Assembly: GCA_027067955.1 (NCBI GenBank)
Contig: JAMOUW010000014.1
Span: 1-52,029 of the forward strand
Source: Thermaceae bacterium
Lineage (GTDB): Bacteria; Deinococcota; Deinococci; Deinococcales; Marinithermaceae
Direction: 5' to 3'
DNA length: 52,029 bases
Shown here: one piece after another, positions 16,745 to 25,289 of the stretch
Numbering within the stretch: position 1 is the stretch's first letter
Layout: every line of letters begins with the position of its first letter
The notes under the pieces: model-generated
Databases searched by the model: none
Told to the model about the DNA's origin: nothing
What the model saw: only the letters and a program-made list of their open reading frames with translations
Made by a program: the position numbers and the translations under genes

Positions 16745-19651
16745 CTATTCCTCCAGCGCGATCCGGCCCGCCAGCTCCACCCGGCGGCCGTCCGCCAGCA
16801 GACCCACCACCTTGAAGAGCAGCTCGCCGCCCGCCTGCGCGGGTACGGCGACACTCCCCTCCCAGTCGGCGCCGGAACCTTGCAGCGGCACGCGCTTCTC
16901 CCCTACCTGCAACCAGCAGTCCCGTACCGGCAGGTACCAGTGCACCGCCAGCGGCAGCTCGCTTCCAGGGCGGGCCAGCGGCGGCGCCCGCAACCGGCCC
17001 CAGGAGGCCTTGTCGCTTACCGTGACGAAGAAGGGGAAGCGGGCCTCCCGGCCCCCGCCCCGGGCCACCAGCTGCAACGGCAGGGGACCGGCGTAGTTCT
17101 CCGGAAGGCGCACCCGGCCGATCCAAACCCCGGCTTCGGGGTCGAATGAGAGCTTGCCCAAAAGCGCCGTCCAGGAGCGCACCTCCACCTCCTGGGCGGG
17201 GCCCTCGATGGCCGCCCTCACCAGCGGCGCCGCACCCGGAGGGGCCTCGGCGACCTCGGGCGCGACGCTTATTATCTGCAGCCCGCCGGTAAAAACCTCG
17301 GGCTCGGGTGGCGCCGCTTCCAGCTCAACCCGCGCGCTCTCGCCGGGGCGCAGCCGCACCGTCGCCTCCGGAAGGGGCGCCCGCCACCCCGGCGGCAGGA
17401 ACCCGGCCAGCAACCGCACCGTATACGCACCCGGGGCAAGACCTGATATCTGGAAATTGCCGTTCGCATCGGTGTACAGGGATGTTTCGCGGCCGCGGGC
17501 GTCCCTGACCGCGACGGCGAAACGGGGCGGCTTCTGCAAGCTTTCGCCCCGCACCCTGACCCTGCCCGCCAGCCGCGCAGCCAGCGCCACCCGCAAGCTG
17601 ACGTTTGCGGTTTGCTGCAGACGCACGTTCACCGGCACCGCATCCCTGACGACCACCAGCGAAGCCGGGAGCCGGGCGCGGTCTATCTCGACCGTGTACG
17701 CCCCGGGAGGCAGCCGCAGCTCGAAGCGACCGGCGACGTCGGTGACGGCGGTGACGTTTCCAGCGCGCACCACGATTCCCCGGCGCAGTTCGGGCGGCCC
17801 CGCCAGCTCCACCACGCCCGCCACCAGGCCAATCCGCCGGCCGCCAAAAAACTCGCTCACCGCCCGGGGAACCTGCACCGCCCAGGGAACCTCGGCGCTG
17901 AGACCGAAGCCGGTTTCGCCCCGGTACCACTCGTGATGCAGGCTGGCTTTCAACGCCACCCGGGCGGCGAGAAGGCTGAGCTCGAGGCGGGTGTCCAGGG
18001 AAGGGGCCCAGGGATACCAGACCAGCCCGGCGCGACCGCGCAGATAGGAGCCGCCGCCGCGTATCCCCAGCGCTACCCCGTTCTTGTCGGGCGGCCAGCC
18101 CAGCCAGGCACCGACGTCCCATAGGGCCAGGCCATCCAGGAGCCCGGCCAGGCTGGTTCCCGAAACCGTAAACGACCACGACCCGGAGCCATATTCCAGG
18201 TCCAGCCGCCCTTCCAGATCCCGCCAGGGCGCGGGCAGGTCGGCGCTGGCTCCGGCGTAGACGCGAAATTCACCGGGACCCGCGCCGGCTCCCAGGTAGA
18301 AGGGAAGCGGGCCGGCCAGACCCAGGCGGCTGCTGTTGCTGGTGAGCGCCAGCTGCCAGTCCTCCACGCCCAGACCGCTCCAATCGATGCTGCCGCCGAA
18401 GCTGGCCGGGCCCGGGCTGGCGTCGGCGGCGAAGCGAAAATGGAACGGGGAACCGGGCCAGCCGTCGAAACCGCCCTTTAAACTTACGGGCCAGCCCCGG
18501 TACTCAAACCCGTAACCCAGCTCCCCGTCCATCAGGGGACGGAAGGGGCGCAGCGCGAACCCCGCCCTTAGGTTGCCGGACCGAAATGACCCCGCCTCCT
18601 CCGGGCCGGTGGCCAGCTCCGCGCGCAGGCGCAGGCTGGGATCGTCGTCGAGGAGCACCGAGGCTCCAAAGCTGTGCCGGCGTCCGGAGGCGTCGAAGCC
18701 GAGGCTGCCGCGCAAGACGGGGCCGCTGACGGCTATCTGGGTGCTGACCCCTCCTTCGTGCAGACCCAGCGCCAGGCCGTAGCTGGGGCCGAAGACCGCG
18801 CTCAGGTAGCCCGCCTCCCAGCTGAGGCTGGCGCTGCCCGCGGGCGCGCCCCCGGGAACGTAACCCGCGCCCATGCTGAAGGAGGCGAAGTCGGAGAGCG
18901 GACCCGCTACGCCGATATAGAAAGACAGGTTGCCCGGGTAACTGTAGGCCGCGCCCACCCTGCCCAGCAGCCGGAAGGTATCGCCGTTCTTGCGGGCGGT
19001 CAGGCGCACCACCACCAGCCCCTCGCGCTCCAGGCGGCCGCGCTCGAGCCGCACCACCACCCGCAGTATCCCGGTCTCGGTAACGGGCACCCGCAACCTG
19101 CGGCGCTCACCCGCCCCGAGGGGCACACGGGCGTGAAAAACGGGAACCCCCTGCGCCGCCTCCAGGCGCACCAGCGCCACGTCCGCGCCGTTGCCGGTAT
19201 TGGCCACCTCCAGCGTAAAGCTCCCCAGCGGGGGCAGGTAAGCGGCGGAAGCGGGCCAGCGCGCCTCCAGTCCGGGCCGGTAGGAGACCTCGGTCACCGC
19301 AACGGCGGAAGCCGCCCCCGCGCGGAGCGTGAGACGGTCGCGCGCGCCCTCCGGGGCGTCCGCCGGCGTCCGCAACGTCACCGGGTAGTAGAACGGGCGG
19401 CCGGGCTCGAGCGTCACCCGGCGCTCGGGTGTAAGCAGGGGCCAACCGCGCTCGGAAACGAGCCGCACCTGCACCGGGCCGGAGCCGTGCAGCACGAAGA
19501 CGTGGGTAACGGTTTGTCCCGGCCCGGCGCTCCTCACCCCCGGAGAGACCAGCTCGACACGCACACCCCGGGCGGCCGCATGCGCCCCGAACAACAGAAG
19601 CAGGGCGAGTGCGAGCCAGCGCCCGGGAGCCGTGGGCGCTCTATGGATCAT
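16745..19651 (-). CDS. Large outer-membrane beta-barrel protein with Ig/CarbopepD-reg-like domains (usher-like?)
   Basis: This 968-residue exported protein starts with a signal peptide (about 1-26). It then has one or two Ig-like domains (about 30-190) and a long region (about 215-600) of short alternating strands rich in Gly, Ser, Leu, Tyr and Phe, as in an outer-membrane barrel. Two carboxypeptidase-regulatory-like beta domains follow (DVAGRFELRLPPGAYTVEID and DANGNFQISGLAPGAYTVRL), and a C-terminal beta domain. I chose ATG 19651 because TAGAAT ends 7 bases before it. It converges on the chaperone genes. A barrel with Ig-like domains next to a PapD-like chaperone recalls an usher, but I see no classical usher signature. 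Confidence 0.7.
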   Translation of the reverse strand: MIHRAPTAPGRWLALALLLLFGAHAAARGVRVELVSPGVRSAGPGQTVTHVFVLHGSGPVQVRLVSERGWPLLTPERRVTLEPGRPFYYPVTLRTPADAPEGARDRLTLRAGAASAVAVTEVSYRPGLEARWPASAAYLPPLGSFTLEVANTGNGADVALVRLEAAQGVPVFHARVPLGAGERRRLRVPVTETGILRVVVRLERGRLEREGLVVVRLTARKNGDTFRLLGRVGAAYSYPGNLSFYIGVAGPLSDFASFSMGAGYVPGGAPAGSASLSWEAGYLSAVFGPSYGLALGLHEGGVSTQIAVSGPVLRGSLGFDASGRRHSFGASVLLDDDPSLRLRAELATGPEEAGSFRSGNLRAGFALRPFRPLMDGELGYGFEYRGWPVSLKGGFDGWPGSPFHFRFAADASPGPASFGGSIDWSGLGVEDWQLALTSNSSRLGLAGPLPFYLGAGAGPGEFRVYAGASADLPAPWRDLEGRLDLEYGSGSWSFTVSGTSLAGLLDGLALWDVGAWLGWPPDKNGVALGIRGGGSYLRGRAGLVWYPWAPSLDTRLELSLLAARVALKASLHHEWYRGETGFGLSAEVPWAVQVPRAVSEFFGGRRIGLVAGVVELAGPPELRRGIVVRAGNVTAVTDVAGRFELRLPPGAYTVEIDRARLPASLVVVRDAVPVNVRLQQTANVSLRVALAARLAGRVRVRGESLQKPPRFAVAVRDARGRETSLYTDANGNFQISGLAPGAYTVRLLAGFLPPGWRAPLPEATVRLRPGESARVELEAAPPEPEVFTGGLQIISVAPEVAEAPPGAAPLVRAAIEGPAQEVEVRSWTALLGKLSFDPEAGVWIGRVRLPENYAGPLPLQLVARGGGREARFPFFVTVSDKASWGRLRAPPLARPGSELPLAVHWYLPVRDCWLQVGEKRVPLQGSGADWEGSVAVPAQAGGELLFKVVGLLADGRRVELAGRIALEE

Positions 19652-19760
19652 CCCAACTATTCTAAGCGTCCATGTCCGCATGTTTCTTCCCTCAAACGGG
19701 GGTAGGAATCACAGAAGTTAGGTGCTTAGCATGTTAAGTGTAAGTTGCGAGGTTCCTGGA

Positions 19761-20921
19761 ATGCGTGAGATCTGCAAGGTTCTGTGTCTCTTTCTACTGC
19801 TCGCTCCGGCGCTGGCCGAGGTCAACGCGGTCTGGGTGATTCGCGATTTCGAAATCGTCGCCGGCGAGCTGCACGAGTACGTCGGCACCAAGGTATATCC
19901 GGTGAACAGCATCGAAGAAGTCCGGGCGCTGGCCGCAGTGGTGCAGCGCGAGGCCAGACCCGCCCGCTGGATCTACGACGAGGAACGCGGCTGGGTGGCG
20001 CTGCAGCGCCGCGGCTATCGTATGGACGTCGAAGCGGCGGTTATCGCATACCGGGACGCCGCCTTCCTGGGCAGAACCCAGTTCGTGATACCGGTCGTGA
20101 TCACCGAACCGGAACCGAGTGTCAGCGACTGGTACGCCCGCGGCGTGCGCGGGCTCATCGGTGAGGGTGTTTCCGACTTTCGGGGATCGAGCCGCTCCCG
20201 GGTCCACAACATCCGCACCGGCGCGGCGCATCTGAACGGTAGCTGGATACCCCGGGGCGGCACCTTCTCCTTCAACGCCGCCGTGGGCAGCATCGACGAA
20301 GGGCGCGGCTACGTGGAGTCGCTGGTCATCCTCGGCGACACCACCGAGAAAGGCGTGGGCGGCGGCATCTGTCAGGTGTCCACCACCACCTTCCGCGCCG
20401 CCTTCTTCGCGGGCCTGCCCGTCACCGAACGCCACCCCCACAGTTACCAGCTGCACTATTACCGGCCTCTGGGGCTGGACGCCACCATCTACCAGCCTGC
20501 GCGCGACCTCAAGTTCAAGAACGACACCCCCGGCGACATCCTGGTGCAGACCCAGGTGCAGGGCCACAGGCTCTTCGTACGCCTCTTCGGTACCCCCGAC
20601 CGCAGCGTCGAGTGGTCGGGACCGTTCATCAGCAAACGCAAGCCGGCGCTCAAGCCGCGCGAGATAGTAGACGAAACCCTGGCGCCCGGCTATCGCAAGC
20701 AGGTGGACTGGGCCGCCGCCGGCCTTACCGCGGTGATAACGCGCAAGGTCTACTACGACAACGGCCGGGTCTACGACGACATTTTCAAGAGCGTCTACCG
20801 GCCCTGGGGCGACGTCTTCCTGGTGGGCCCGCCGCGGCCCGCAGAGCTCGAGCCGCTCCCGCCCCGCGCCGCCAGGGGAGAACCCGCCGCGCAACACGGC
20901 AATCCTCCCGCCCAGCCCTGA
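19761..20921 (+). CDS. VanW family protein, exported
   Basis: This 386-residue protein has a signal peptide (about 1-20) and a VanW domain with its hallmark GGGICQVSTTTFRAA near residue 200. The flanking blocks RGGTFSFNAAVG and YRPLGLDATIYQP are also present. VanW proteins are cell-wall or envelope associated and poorly understood; the name comes from vancomycin-resistance clusters and does not imply resistance here. I chose ATG 19761 because GAGG precedes it and a good signal peptide starts there. It is divergent from the beta-barrel gene and shares its 109-base promoter region. Confidence 0.85.
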   Translation: MREICKVLCLFLLLAPALAEVNAVWVIRDFEIVAGELHEYVGTKVYPVNSIEEVRALAAVVQREARPARWIYDEERGWVALQRRGYRMDVEAAVIAYRDAAFLGRTQFVIPVVITEPEPSVSDWYARGVRGLIGEGVSDFRGSSRSRVHNIRTGAAHLNGSWIPRGGTFSFNAAVGSIDEGRGYVESLVILGDTTEKGVGGGICQVSTTTFRAAFFAGLPVTERHPHSYQLHYYRPLGLDATIYQPARDLKFKNDTPGDILVQTQVQGHRLFVRLFGTPDRSVEWSGPFISKRKPALKPREIVDETLAPGYRKQVDWAAAGLTAVITRKVYYDNGRVYDDIFKSVYRPWGDVFLVGPPRPAELEPLPPRAARGEPAAQHGNPPAQP

Positions 20922-20939
20922 GAAAAGCGCCTCTGCTCC

Positions 20940-20963
20940 GCCTCCCCGCCCCGGCGGGGAGGC
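20940..20963. terminator. GC-rich hairpin between convergent genes
   Basis: GCCTCCCCGC and GCGGGGAGGC form a 10-bp stem around a CCCG loop, between the vanW-like stop (20921) and the apgM stop (20968). There is no T-run on either side, so it may act as a 3'-end stabiliser or weak bidirectional terminator. Confidence 0.55.
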
Positions 20964-20967
20964 CGCA

Positions 20968-22203
20968 TCAGGCGCCGAATTTTTGCAGTTTTCCCGCGTG
21001 CGCCAGCAAGAGCGGCAGCACCTGGGTGCCGTGCAGATCGCCGAGCGCCCCGCGGGCGGCTTCTTCCTCGGTAAAACGCGCCGCGGCGTCGCCTCTGAGA
21101 TTGGGCCCGTGCAGCAGCAGGGGCACCGGGTGCCAGGAGTGGGCCTTCATGACACTGGGAGTCGAGTGGTCCCCGGTTATGGCCACCACCTCGGCCCCCA
21201 ATCCCAGGAGCTGCGGCAACAGTTCGTCGAACTTCTCTATTTTGTGGACCTTCCCGTCAAAGTCGCCGTCCTCGCCGGTGGAATCGGTTTTCTTGAAGTG
21301 CAGGTAGAAGTAGTCGAACTCGTTCCAGTGGTCGCGCAGGGTTTGCAGCTTGCCCTCGGGGGCGTCGGGGTCCGCGCCGATCTCGACCTCCAGCGGGGTC
21401 ATTCCCACCAGCGAGGCCACCCCGCGGTACATCGGATAACTGGCCACCGCGGCCGGGGTAAGCCCGGTGAGCTCGCTCAGCGCAGGCCAGCGCGGACGCG
21501 CCGAAACCCCCCGCAGGAGCACGCCGTTGATGACCGGCTCGTCCGCCAGGACCTCGCGGGCGCGGGCGCTAAATTCATTGAGTATAGCCGCGGTCTTCGC
21601 GCTGGCCTCGTCGTCCCCGTCGCGGGGGCGGGCCGGCAGCGGCTCCACCCCGGTCTTCTGGGGATCGGTATCGTGCACCTGCGCCCCCAGCCCCGCACCC
21701 CGCAGCACCAGCACGAAACGGTGCTCCGACTCGGTGAACAGCTCCACCTTCACGCCGTCTATCTCCCGGATGTGTTCCCGCAACTTCGCCAGCACCCGCC
21801 GGTTCTCCGCGGTAGACGGCCTTCCCGCCCTGCGGTCGGCGACGGTGCCATCGGGGTTTAGGGTCGCGAAATTACCCCTCACGGCAATGTCGCCGGGGCC
21901 GAGCTCCACGCCCAGCCCGAGGGCGGAAAGCACGCCGCGCCCCACCTGGTAAAGGAAAGGATCGTAACCAAAGAGGCTCAGGTGCCCGGGTCCGGACCCG
22001 GGGGCGAAGCCGGGCGCCACCAGCGTGACCCGCCCCAGGTTTGCCCTCGCGGCCAGCTCGTCGAGGTTGGGGGTGCGGGCGGCGGCCAGCTCGGTCGGCC
22101 CGCCGGGCTCGCGCGGCAACCCGCCCACCCCATCAAGGACGATGAAGAGGATCTTGCTGGGGGTGCGGCGGCTCAATTCCTTGATATGGGGAAGAAGGTC
22201 CAT
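20968..22203 (-). CDS. apgM: 2,3-bisphosphoglycerate-independent phosphoglycerate mutase, archaeal type
   Basis: This glycolytic enzyme interconverts 3- and 2-phosphoglycerate. The 411-residue product has the alkaline-phosphatase-fold metal sites: Asp24 in LDGVGGLP, the GSGPGHLSLFGYDP block near 69-82 that holds the nucleophile Ser, and TGDHSTPSVMKAHSWHPVP near the C-terminus. Length and motif order fit the archaeal ApgM type rather than the larger GpmI. TAGAAT ends 6 bases before ATG 22203, so it is probably leaderless. Confidence 0.94.
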   Translation of the reverse strand: MDLLPHIKELSRRTPSKILFIVLDGVGGLPREPGGPTELAAARTPNLDELAARANLGRVTLVAPGFAPGSGPGHLSLFGYDPFLYQVGRGVLSALGLGVELGPGDIAVRGNFATLNPDGTVADRRAGRPSTAENRRVLAKLREHIREIDGVKVELFTESEHRFVLVLRGAGLGAQVHDTDPQKTGVEPLPARPRDGDDEASAKTAAILNEFSARAREVLADEPVINGVLLRGVSARPRWPALSELTGLTPAAVASYPMYRGVASLVGMTPLEVEIGADPDAPEGKLQTLRDHWNEFDYFYLHFKKTDSTGEDGDFDGKVHKIEKFDELLPQLLGLGAEVVAITGDHSTPSVMKAHSWHPVPLLLHGPNLRGDAAARFTEEEAARGALGDLHGTQVLPLLLAHAGKLQKFGA

Positions 22204-22271
22204 GACCGCATTCTACCCCGCTTGAAGGCGCAGCAAGCCGCAACATACATATGTGCCTTTACATATTAAGT

Positions 22272-22300
22272 TTGACATTGCCAGTATCAAATGATATGTT
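22272..22300 (+). promoter_or_regulatory. Strong promoter with internal palindrome, stress-type operon
   Basis: TTGACA (22272-22277) and TATGTT (22295-22300) are separated by exactly 17 bases, the best sigma-70 match in the window. Inside the spacer and overlapping the -10 lies the perfect palindrome TATCA-AA-TGATA (22285-22296). The surrounding 60 bases are AT-rich, unlike the rest. The palindrome is well placed for a repressor. Confidence 0.7.
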
Positions 22301-22326
22301 ACTAGTAGCGAAAGGGGGCGAGATCC

Positions 22327-22776
22327 ATGTGGGCGGACTGGCTGAAACGCCTGAACCCGGAACAAAAAGAGATCTGGCTCAAGCTGCTGGAGGAACGCTA
22401 CGCCGACGAGCTGCGTGACGCCGCGCTGGTGGAGGATGCGGCCGAAAAGCTGCCGTACGAACACCTCAAAAAAACACTGCGGCGCATTGCCGCGCGCGAA
22501 CGCAAGCACGCCGAATGGCTGCGCGCGAAGATCCGCGAGCTGGGAGGAACGCCGCCCCCGCCGCCCCGGCTTCCCGCAGCGCCCACCTGGAAGGAAGTGC
22601 TCGAGGCCTTCGAGTCCGAGAAGGCCGACCAGGTGCGCTACCTGGAGGAAGCTTACGGCGCCCGCGATCCCGGATTGCGCGAGCTCTTCGAGCGCATCCA
22701 GCGCGAAGAAGAAGAAAACTACCGCGAACTGCTGAGCGTGGTGACCCGTATGGAATCCCACACCGGGAGCTCCTGA
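22327..22776 (+). CDS. Ferritin-like four-helix protein
   Basis: This 149-residue protein is almost all helix, and four helices can be drawn (about 11-42, 44-74, 87-110 and 116-142). The helix pairs carry Glu-rich faces: LEERYADELRDA in helix 1, ERKHAEW (an ExxH, Glu58/His61) in helix 2, ESEKADQ in helix 3 and REEEENY in helix 4. That is the ligand pattern of ferritin/rubrerythrin-like di-iron proteins, though the match is by eye. A Pro-rich linker joins the two halves. It leads an operon with a baeRF-like protein and Hsp20, which points to an oxidative or heat stress role. Confidence 0.6.
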   Translation: MWADWLKRLNPEQKEIWLKLLEERYADELRDAALVEDAAEKLPYEHLKKTLRRIAARERKHAEWLRAKIRELGGTPPPPPRLPAAPTWKEVLEAFESEKADQVRYLEEAYGARDPGLRELFERIQREEEENYRELLSVVTRMESHTGSS

Positions 22777-22789
22777 AGAGGAGGCGGCG

Positions 22790-23959
22790 GTGATCGGCAA
22801 AGAGGACATCGAAAAACTGCACGCCCAAATAGAACTGCACCCCGGACCCGTGCTCTCGCTCTACGTGGCCACCAACCCCGCAGACCGCGACGTGCTCGAC
22901 TACAGCGCCGCCGGGAAGCACAAACCATTCGTGATTCGCGCCAAAGACACGCTCAAGGAACTGGGCGTGCCCGCGCAGCTGCGGGAGCGGGTGCTGGAAC
23001 GGCTGGAGCACGACGTGATCCGCGGGCGCACGCGGGCGCTGTTCGCCGCCGAAGACGTGCTCCAGATATACGACCTGAACGTGGATCTACCGGTGGTAGA
23101 CCTGCCCCGCGGCGAGGTGCTGGCGCGCTGGGGGGAACCCTACGTGCTGCCGCTGCTGCTGGCGCTGGACGAGTACGAACGCTACGCCGTGGTTCTGCTG
23201 GATGAGGAACGCTGGCGCCTCTTTGAGGTATACCTGGGCGAGGTGCGCGAGGTGGCCGACGCCTTCCGGGCGGTGGACCCGGGCCAGTGGCGCCGGCTGG
23301 CCGAGGCCAAGCCCGGCACCCCGGTGGGGGTGGCCGCGCGGGGTGGCAGCGGCCGCGACATGTTCGACCGCCGCATGCTTGCCTGGACCCACCGCTTCTA
23401 CCGCCAGCTGGCCGCCGAAACCGGCCGCTGGCTGGAGCGTCTGGGGGCCGGGCGGCTGATATTGATGGGCGTCCCTGAAGAAACCCGTTATTTCGAGGGG
23501 CTGCTGCCGCGCCCGCTGCGCGAGCGCGTGGCGGCGCACCTGCCCCTGCCCCCCGGCGGCAGCAAGGTGAGCGCAGCCGAAGTGCTGGCGCGCGTGGAAG
23601 AGGCCATCGAGGAAATCGAGCGCGCCAAGGAGGCGGAGCTGCTCGACCGCATCCGCGAAGAAGGCATCTGGGGAACGGCCGGCGTGCTCGAGGCCCTGCA
23701 GGAGGGGCGCGTTTACCTGCTGGCGATGCCCTGGAAGCCCGGGGGCGCGGTCTGGCGCTGTCGCGAAAACGGCTACGCAGCGCTGCAGCGCGAGCTGGCG
23801 GAGGCGGTCTGCCCGGGGGATGTGGAGCAGGCCGACCTGGCCGAAACCCTGGTGGAGCTGGCGGCGCTATTCGGCGCGCGGGTGGAGTTCGTTCGTGGAG
23901 ACAACGCAGACCGGCTGGAACGCGAGTTCGGCGGTCTCGCGGGGCTCAAACGCTGGTGA
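22790..23959 (+). CDS. baeRF-like (archaeo-eukaryotic release factor-related) protein
   Basis: This 389-residue protein resembles the bacterial relatives of eRF1. An N-terminal domain (PGPVLSLYVATNPADRD at about 19-35) leads to a central domain (YAVVLLDEERWRLFEVYLGEV near 135-155, the typical start of the second domain). A C-terminal part (about 270-389) is built like the L7Ae-type domain 3, with EALQEGRVYLLAMPW and a final ELAALFGARVEFV. The family is linked to ribosome rescue or stress in general, but individual roles are untested. GTG 22790 follows GAGGAGGCGGC. It sits between a ferritin-like gene and hsp20. Confidence 0.72.
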   Translation: MIGKEDIEKLHAQIELHPGPVLSLYVATNPADRDVLDYSAAGKHKPFVIRAKDTLKELGVPAQLRERVLERLEHDVIRGRTRALFAAEDVLQIYDLNVDLPVVDLPRGEVLARWGEPYVLPLLLALDEYERYAVVLLDEERWRLFEVYLGEVREVADAFRAVDPGQWRRLAEAKPGTPVGVAARGGSGRDMFDRRMLAWTHRFYRQLAAETGRWLERLGAGRLILMGVPEETRYFEGLLPRPLRERVAAHLPLPPGGSKVSAAEVLARVEEAIEEIERAKEAELLDRIREEGIWGTAGVLEALQEGRVYLLAMPWKPGGAVWRCRENGYAALQRELAEAVCPGDVEQADLAETLVELAALFGARVEFVRGDNADRLEREFGGLAGLKRW

Positions 23960-23983
23960 AAGAAAGGTTTTGGAGGTGCTGAC

Positions 23984-24418
23984 ATGATGAGATGGGATCC
24001 TTTCAAGGAAATTGAGGAACTGCAGGAACGTCTGGGTCGCGGCGCGGGCTTTGGCATGGGTATGGGCCGCGGCGGCCGCGGCGAACAGACCTTCGCTCCG
24101 CTGGTAGACGTCTGGGAGGACGAGGAAGGGCTGCACTTCGCCGTCTACCTGCCGGGCATCGAACCCGACCAGGTAGAGGTGACCGCCGAAGAAGAAACCC
24201 TCACGGTGAAGGCCGAGCGGCCCTTTGAAAAGAAGGAGGGCGTGGCCTACCACCGCGTCGAGGGTCCGTACGGCACCTTCGTACGCAGCTTCTCCATTCC
24301 CGCGGTTTACGATCTGAGCAAGGTGGCGGCCCGCTTCAAGAACGGCGTGCTCTACCTGAGCGTGCCCCGGGCCGAGGAAACCAAGCCGCGCAAGATTCAG
24401 GTCGAGGTGGAGTCCTGA
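23984..24418 (+). CDS. Hsp20/alpha-crystallin family small heat-shock protein
   Basis: This ATP-independent holdase has 144 residues. After a Gly/Met-rich N-terminal arm (about 15-33) comes the alpha-crystallin domain, beginning APLVDVWEDEEGLHFAVYLPG and ending with the consensus FKNGVLYLSVPRAEE. The C-terminal tail is short (KPRKIQVEVES), with IQV as the I-x-V oligomerisation motif. TGGAGGTG gives a good ribosome binding site. It is third in the operon driven from 22272-22300 and is followed by a terminator-like hairpin. Confidence 0.95.
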   Translation: MMRWDPFKEIEELQERLGRGAGFGMGMGRGGRGEQTFAPLVDVWEDEEGLHFAVYLPGIEPDQVEVTAEEETLTVKAERPFEKKEGVAYHRVEGPYGTFVRSFSIPAVYDLSKVAARFKNGVLYLSVPRAEETKPRKIQVEVES

Positions 24419-24435
24419 ACCCCTGTGCGCACCCC

Positions 24436-24464
24436 GGAGGGCCGGGCGTTCCGGCCCTCCTTTT
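24436..24464 (+). terminator. Terminator or attenuator after hsp20
   Basis: GGAGGGCCGG (24436-24445) pairs with CCGGCCCTCC (24451-24460), and TTTT follows. It would end most hsp20 transcripts; some read-through into the histone-fold gene 16 bases later is likely because no other promoter is visible for that gene. Confidence 0.75.
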
Positions 24465-24479
24465 CGGGAGGTGGCTACG

Positions 24480-24926
24480 ATGATAATGGCGGCAACCAAG
24501 TTCGAGCGGCTGTTCCGCGAAGCGGCCGCGCTGGACGTGGACAAGAACGACCTCAAACGGCTTTCCGACTTTCTGGGCAGGAAGATATACGACCTGCTCG
24601 TGGTCGCCGAGCGCAACGCCAAGTACAACGCCCGCGACATAATCTACGAGCCCGACCTGCCCGTCACCAAGGGCCTGCAGGAAACTATCCGCGAGTTCAT
24701 GCAGATGGACGTGGCCCCCGAGCTGGAACCGGTACTCGATCACCTGGCGGGCCTGCCGCCGCTGGACCTGGAGGTCAGCGACGACGTGCGGGCACTGCTG
24801 CCCAAACTGGCGGGGGCGCTGGTGGTCGCGGCGGCGCGGGTGATTCGCGAGCTCGACCCCAACGTGAAAAATCCCCAGAGCGAGCACTGGGAAAGGCTCG
24901 AGCGGGTATTCGACCTGCTCATCTGA
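24480..24926 (+). CDS. DUF1931-type histone-fold protein
   Basis: This 148-residue all-helical protein matches the DUF1931 family, known from structures of Thermus and Aquifex members that form a paired histone fold in one chain. Typical blocks are FERLFREAAALDVDKNDLKR near the N-terminus and RKIYDLLVVAERNAKYNARD after it. DNA binding has been proposed for such folds but is not established. I chose ATG 24480 because GGGAGGTGG lies 5-7 bases before it. It may be expressed by read-through from the stress operon. Confidence 0.82.
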   Translation: MIMAATKFERLFREAAALDVDKNDLKRLSDFLGRKIYDLLVVAERNAKYNARDIIYEPDLPVTKGLQETIREFMQMDVAPELEPVLDHLAGLPPLDLEVSDDVRALLPKLAGALVVAAARVIRELDPNVKNPQSEHWERLERVFDLLI

Positions 24927-24942
24927 CGGACCCGGCAGAGCA

Positions 24943-24976
24943 AACGACGGGCCGGCCCGCGGGCCGGCCCGTCGTT
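24943..24976. terminator. Bidirectional hairpin between convergent genes
   Basis: A 16-bp perfect inverted repeat (24943-24958 with 24961-24976; sequence begins AACGACGGGCC) separates the histone-fold gene from the convergent CsoR-family gene. The outermost AAC/GTT gives only short T-runs, but the stem is very stable and serves both directions. Confidence 0.7.
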
Positions 24977-24986
24977 GCCGCCAGGC

Positions 24987-25265
24987 TCAAACGAACTTGC
25001 GCAGCACGTTGGCAATCTCCTCGGGGCTCGTAGGATCGCCCTCGGCCACGTCGGTGGCGCAGAGCGTCAAAAACTCCTTGAGAATCAGGTTGGCGGCTGA
25101 CTCCATTGCCTTCTTGGTGGCCGTCATCTGCGTGAGCACCTCGTCACAGGGGCGTCCTTCGGTGACCATCTTCTGCAGGCCGCGTACCTGCCCTTCAATG
25201 CGGCGCAGTCTCTTGATGATGCTGTCTACCGTTTCGTCGCCCAGGTCGGTCGTGCGCATAGACAT
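24987..25265 (-). CDS. CsoR/RcnR/CstR-family repressor
   Basis: This 92-residue all-alpha regulator belongs to the DUF156 family of metal- or sulfur-sensing repressors. IIKRLRRIEGQVRGLQKMV (about 16-34) is the family core with the DNA-binding Arg residues. Cys40 and Cys69 align with the two conserved Cys of CsoR, but the intervening His ligand (four residues before the second Cys) is Phe65. Loss of that His is what separates persulfide-sensing CstR from copper-sensing CsoR, so I favour a thiol or persulfide sensor. Either ATG 25265 or ATG 25259 could start it. A likely self-operator lies upstream. Confidence 0.9.
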   Translation of the reverse strand: MSMRTTDLGDETVDSIIKRLRRIEGQVRGLQKMVTEGRPCDEVLTQMTATKKAMESAANLILKEFLTLCATDVAEGDPTSPEEIANVLRKFV

Positions 25266-25289
25266 ATACCCATACCCCCTACCTGACCC

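Noticed and set aside
19761-20921. Vancomycin resistance role of the VanW protein
   Set aside because: No vanHAX or vanRS genes are nearby and VanW domains are widespread in bacteria without resistance.
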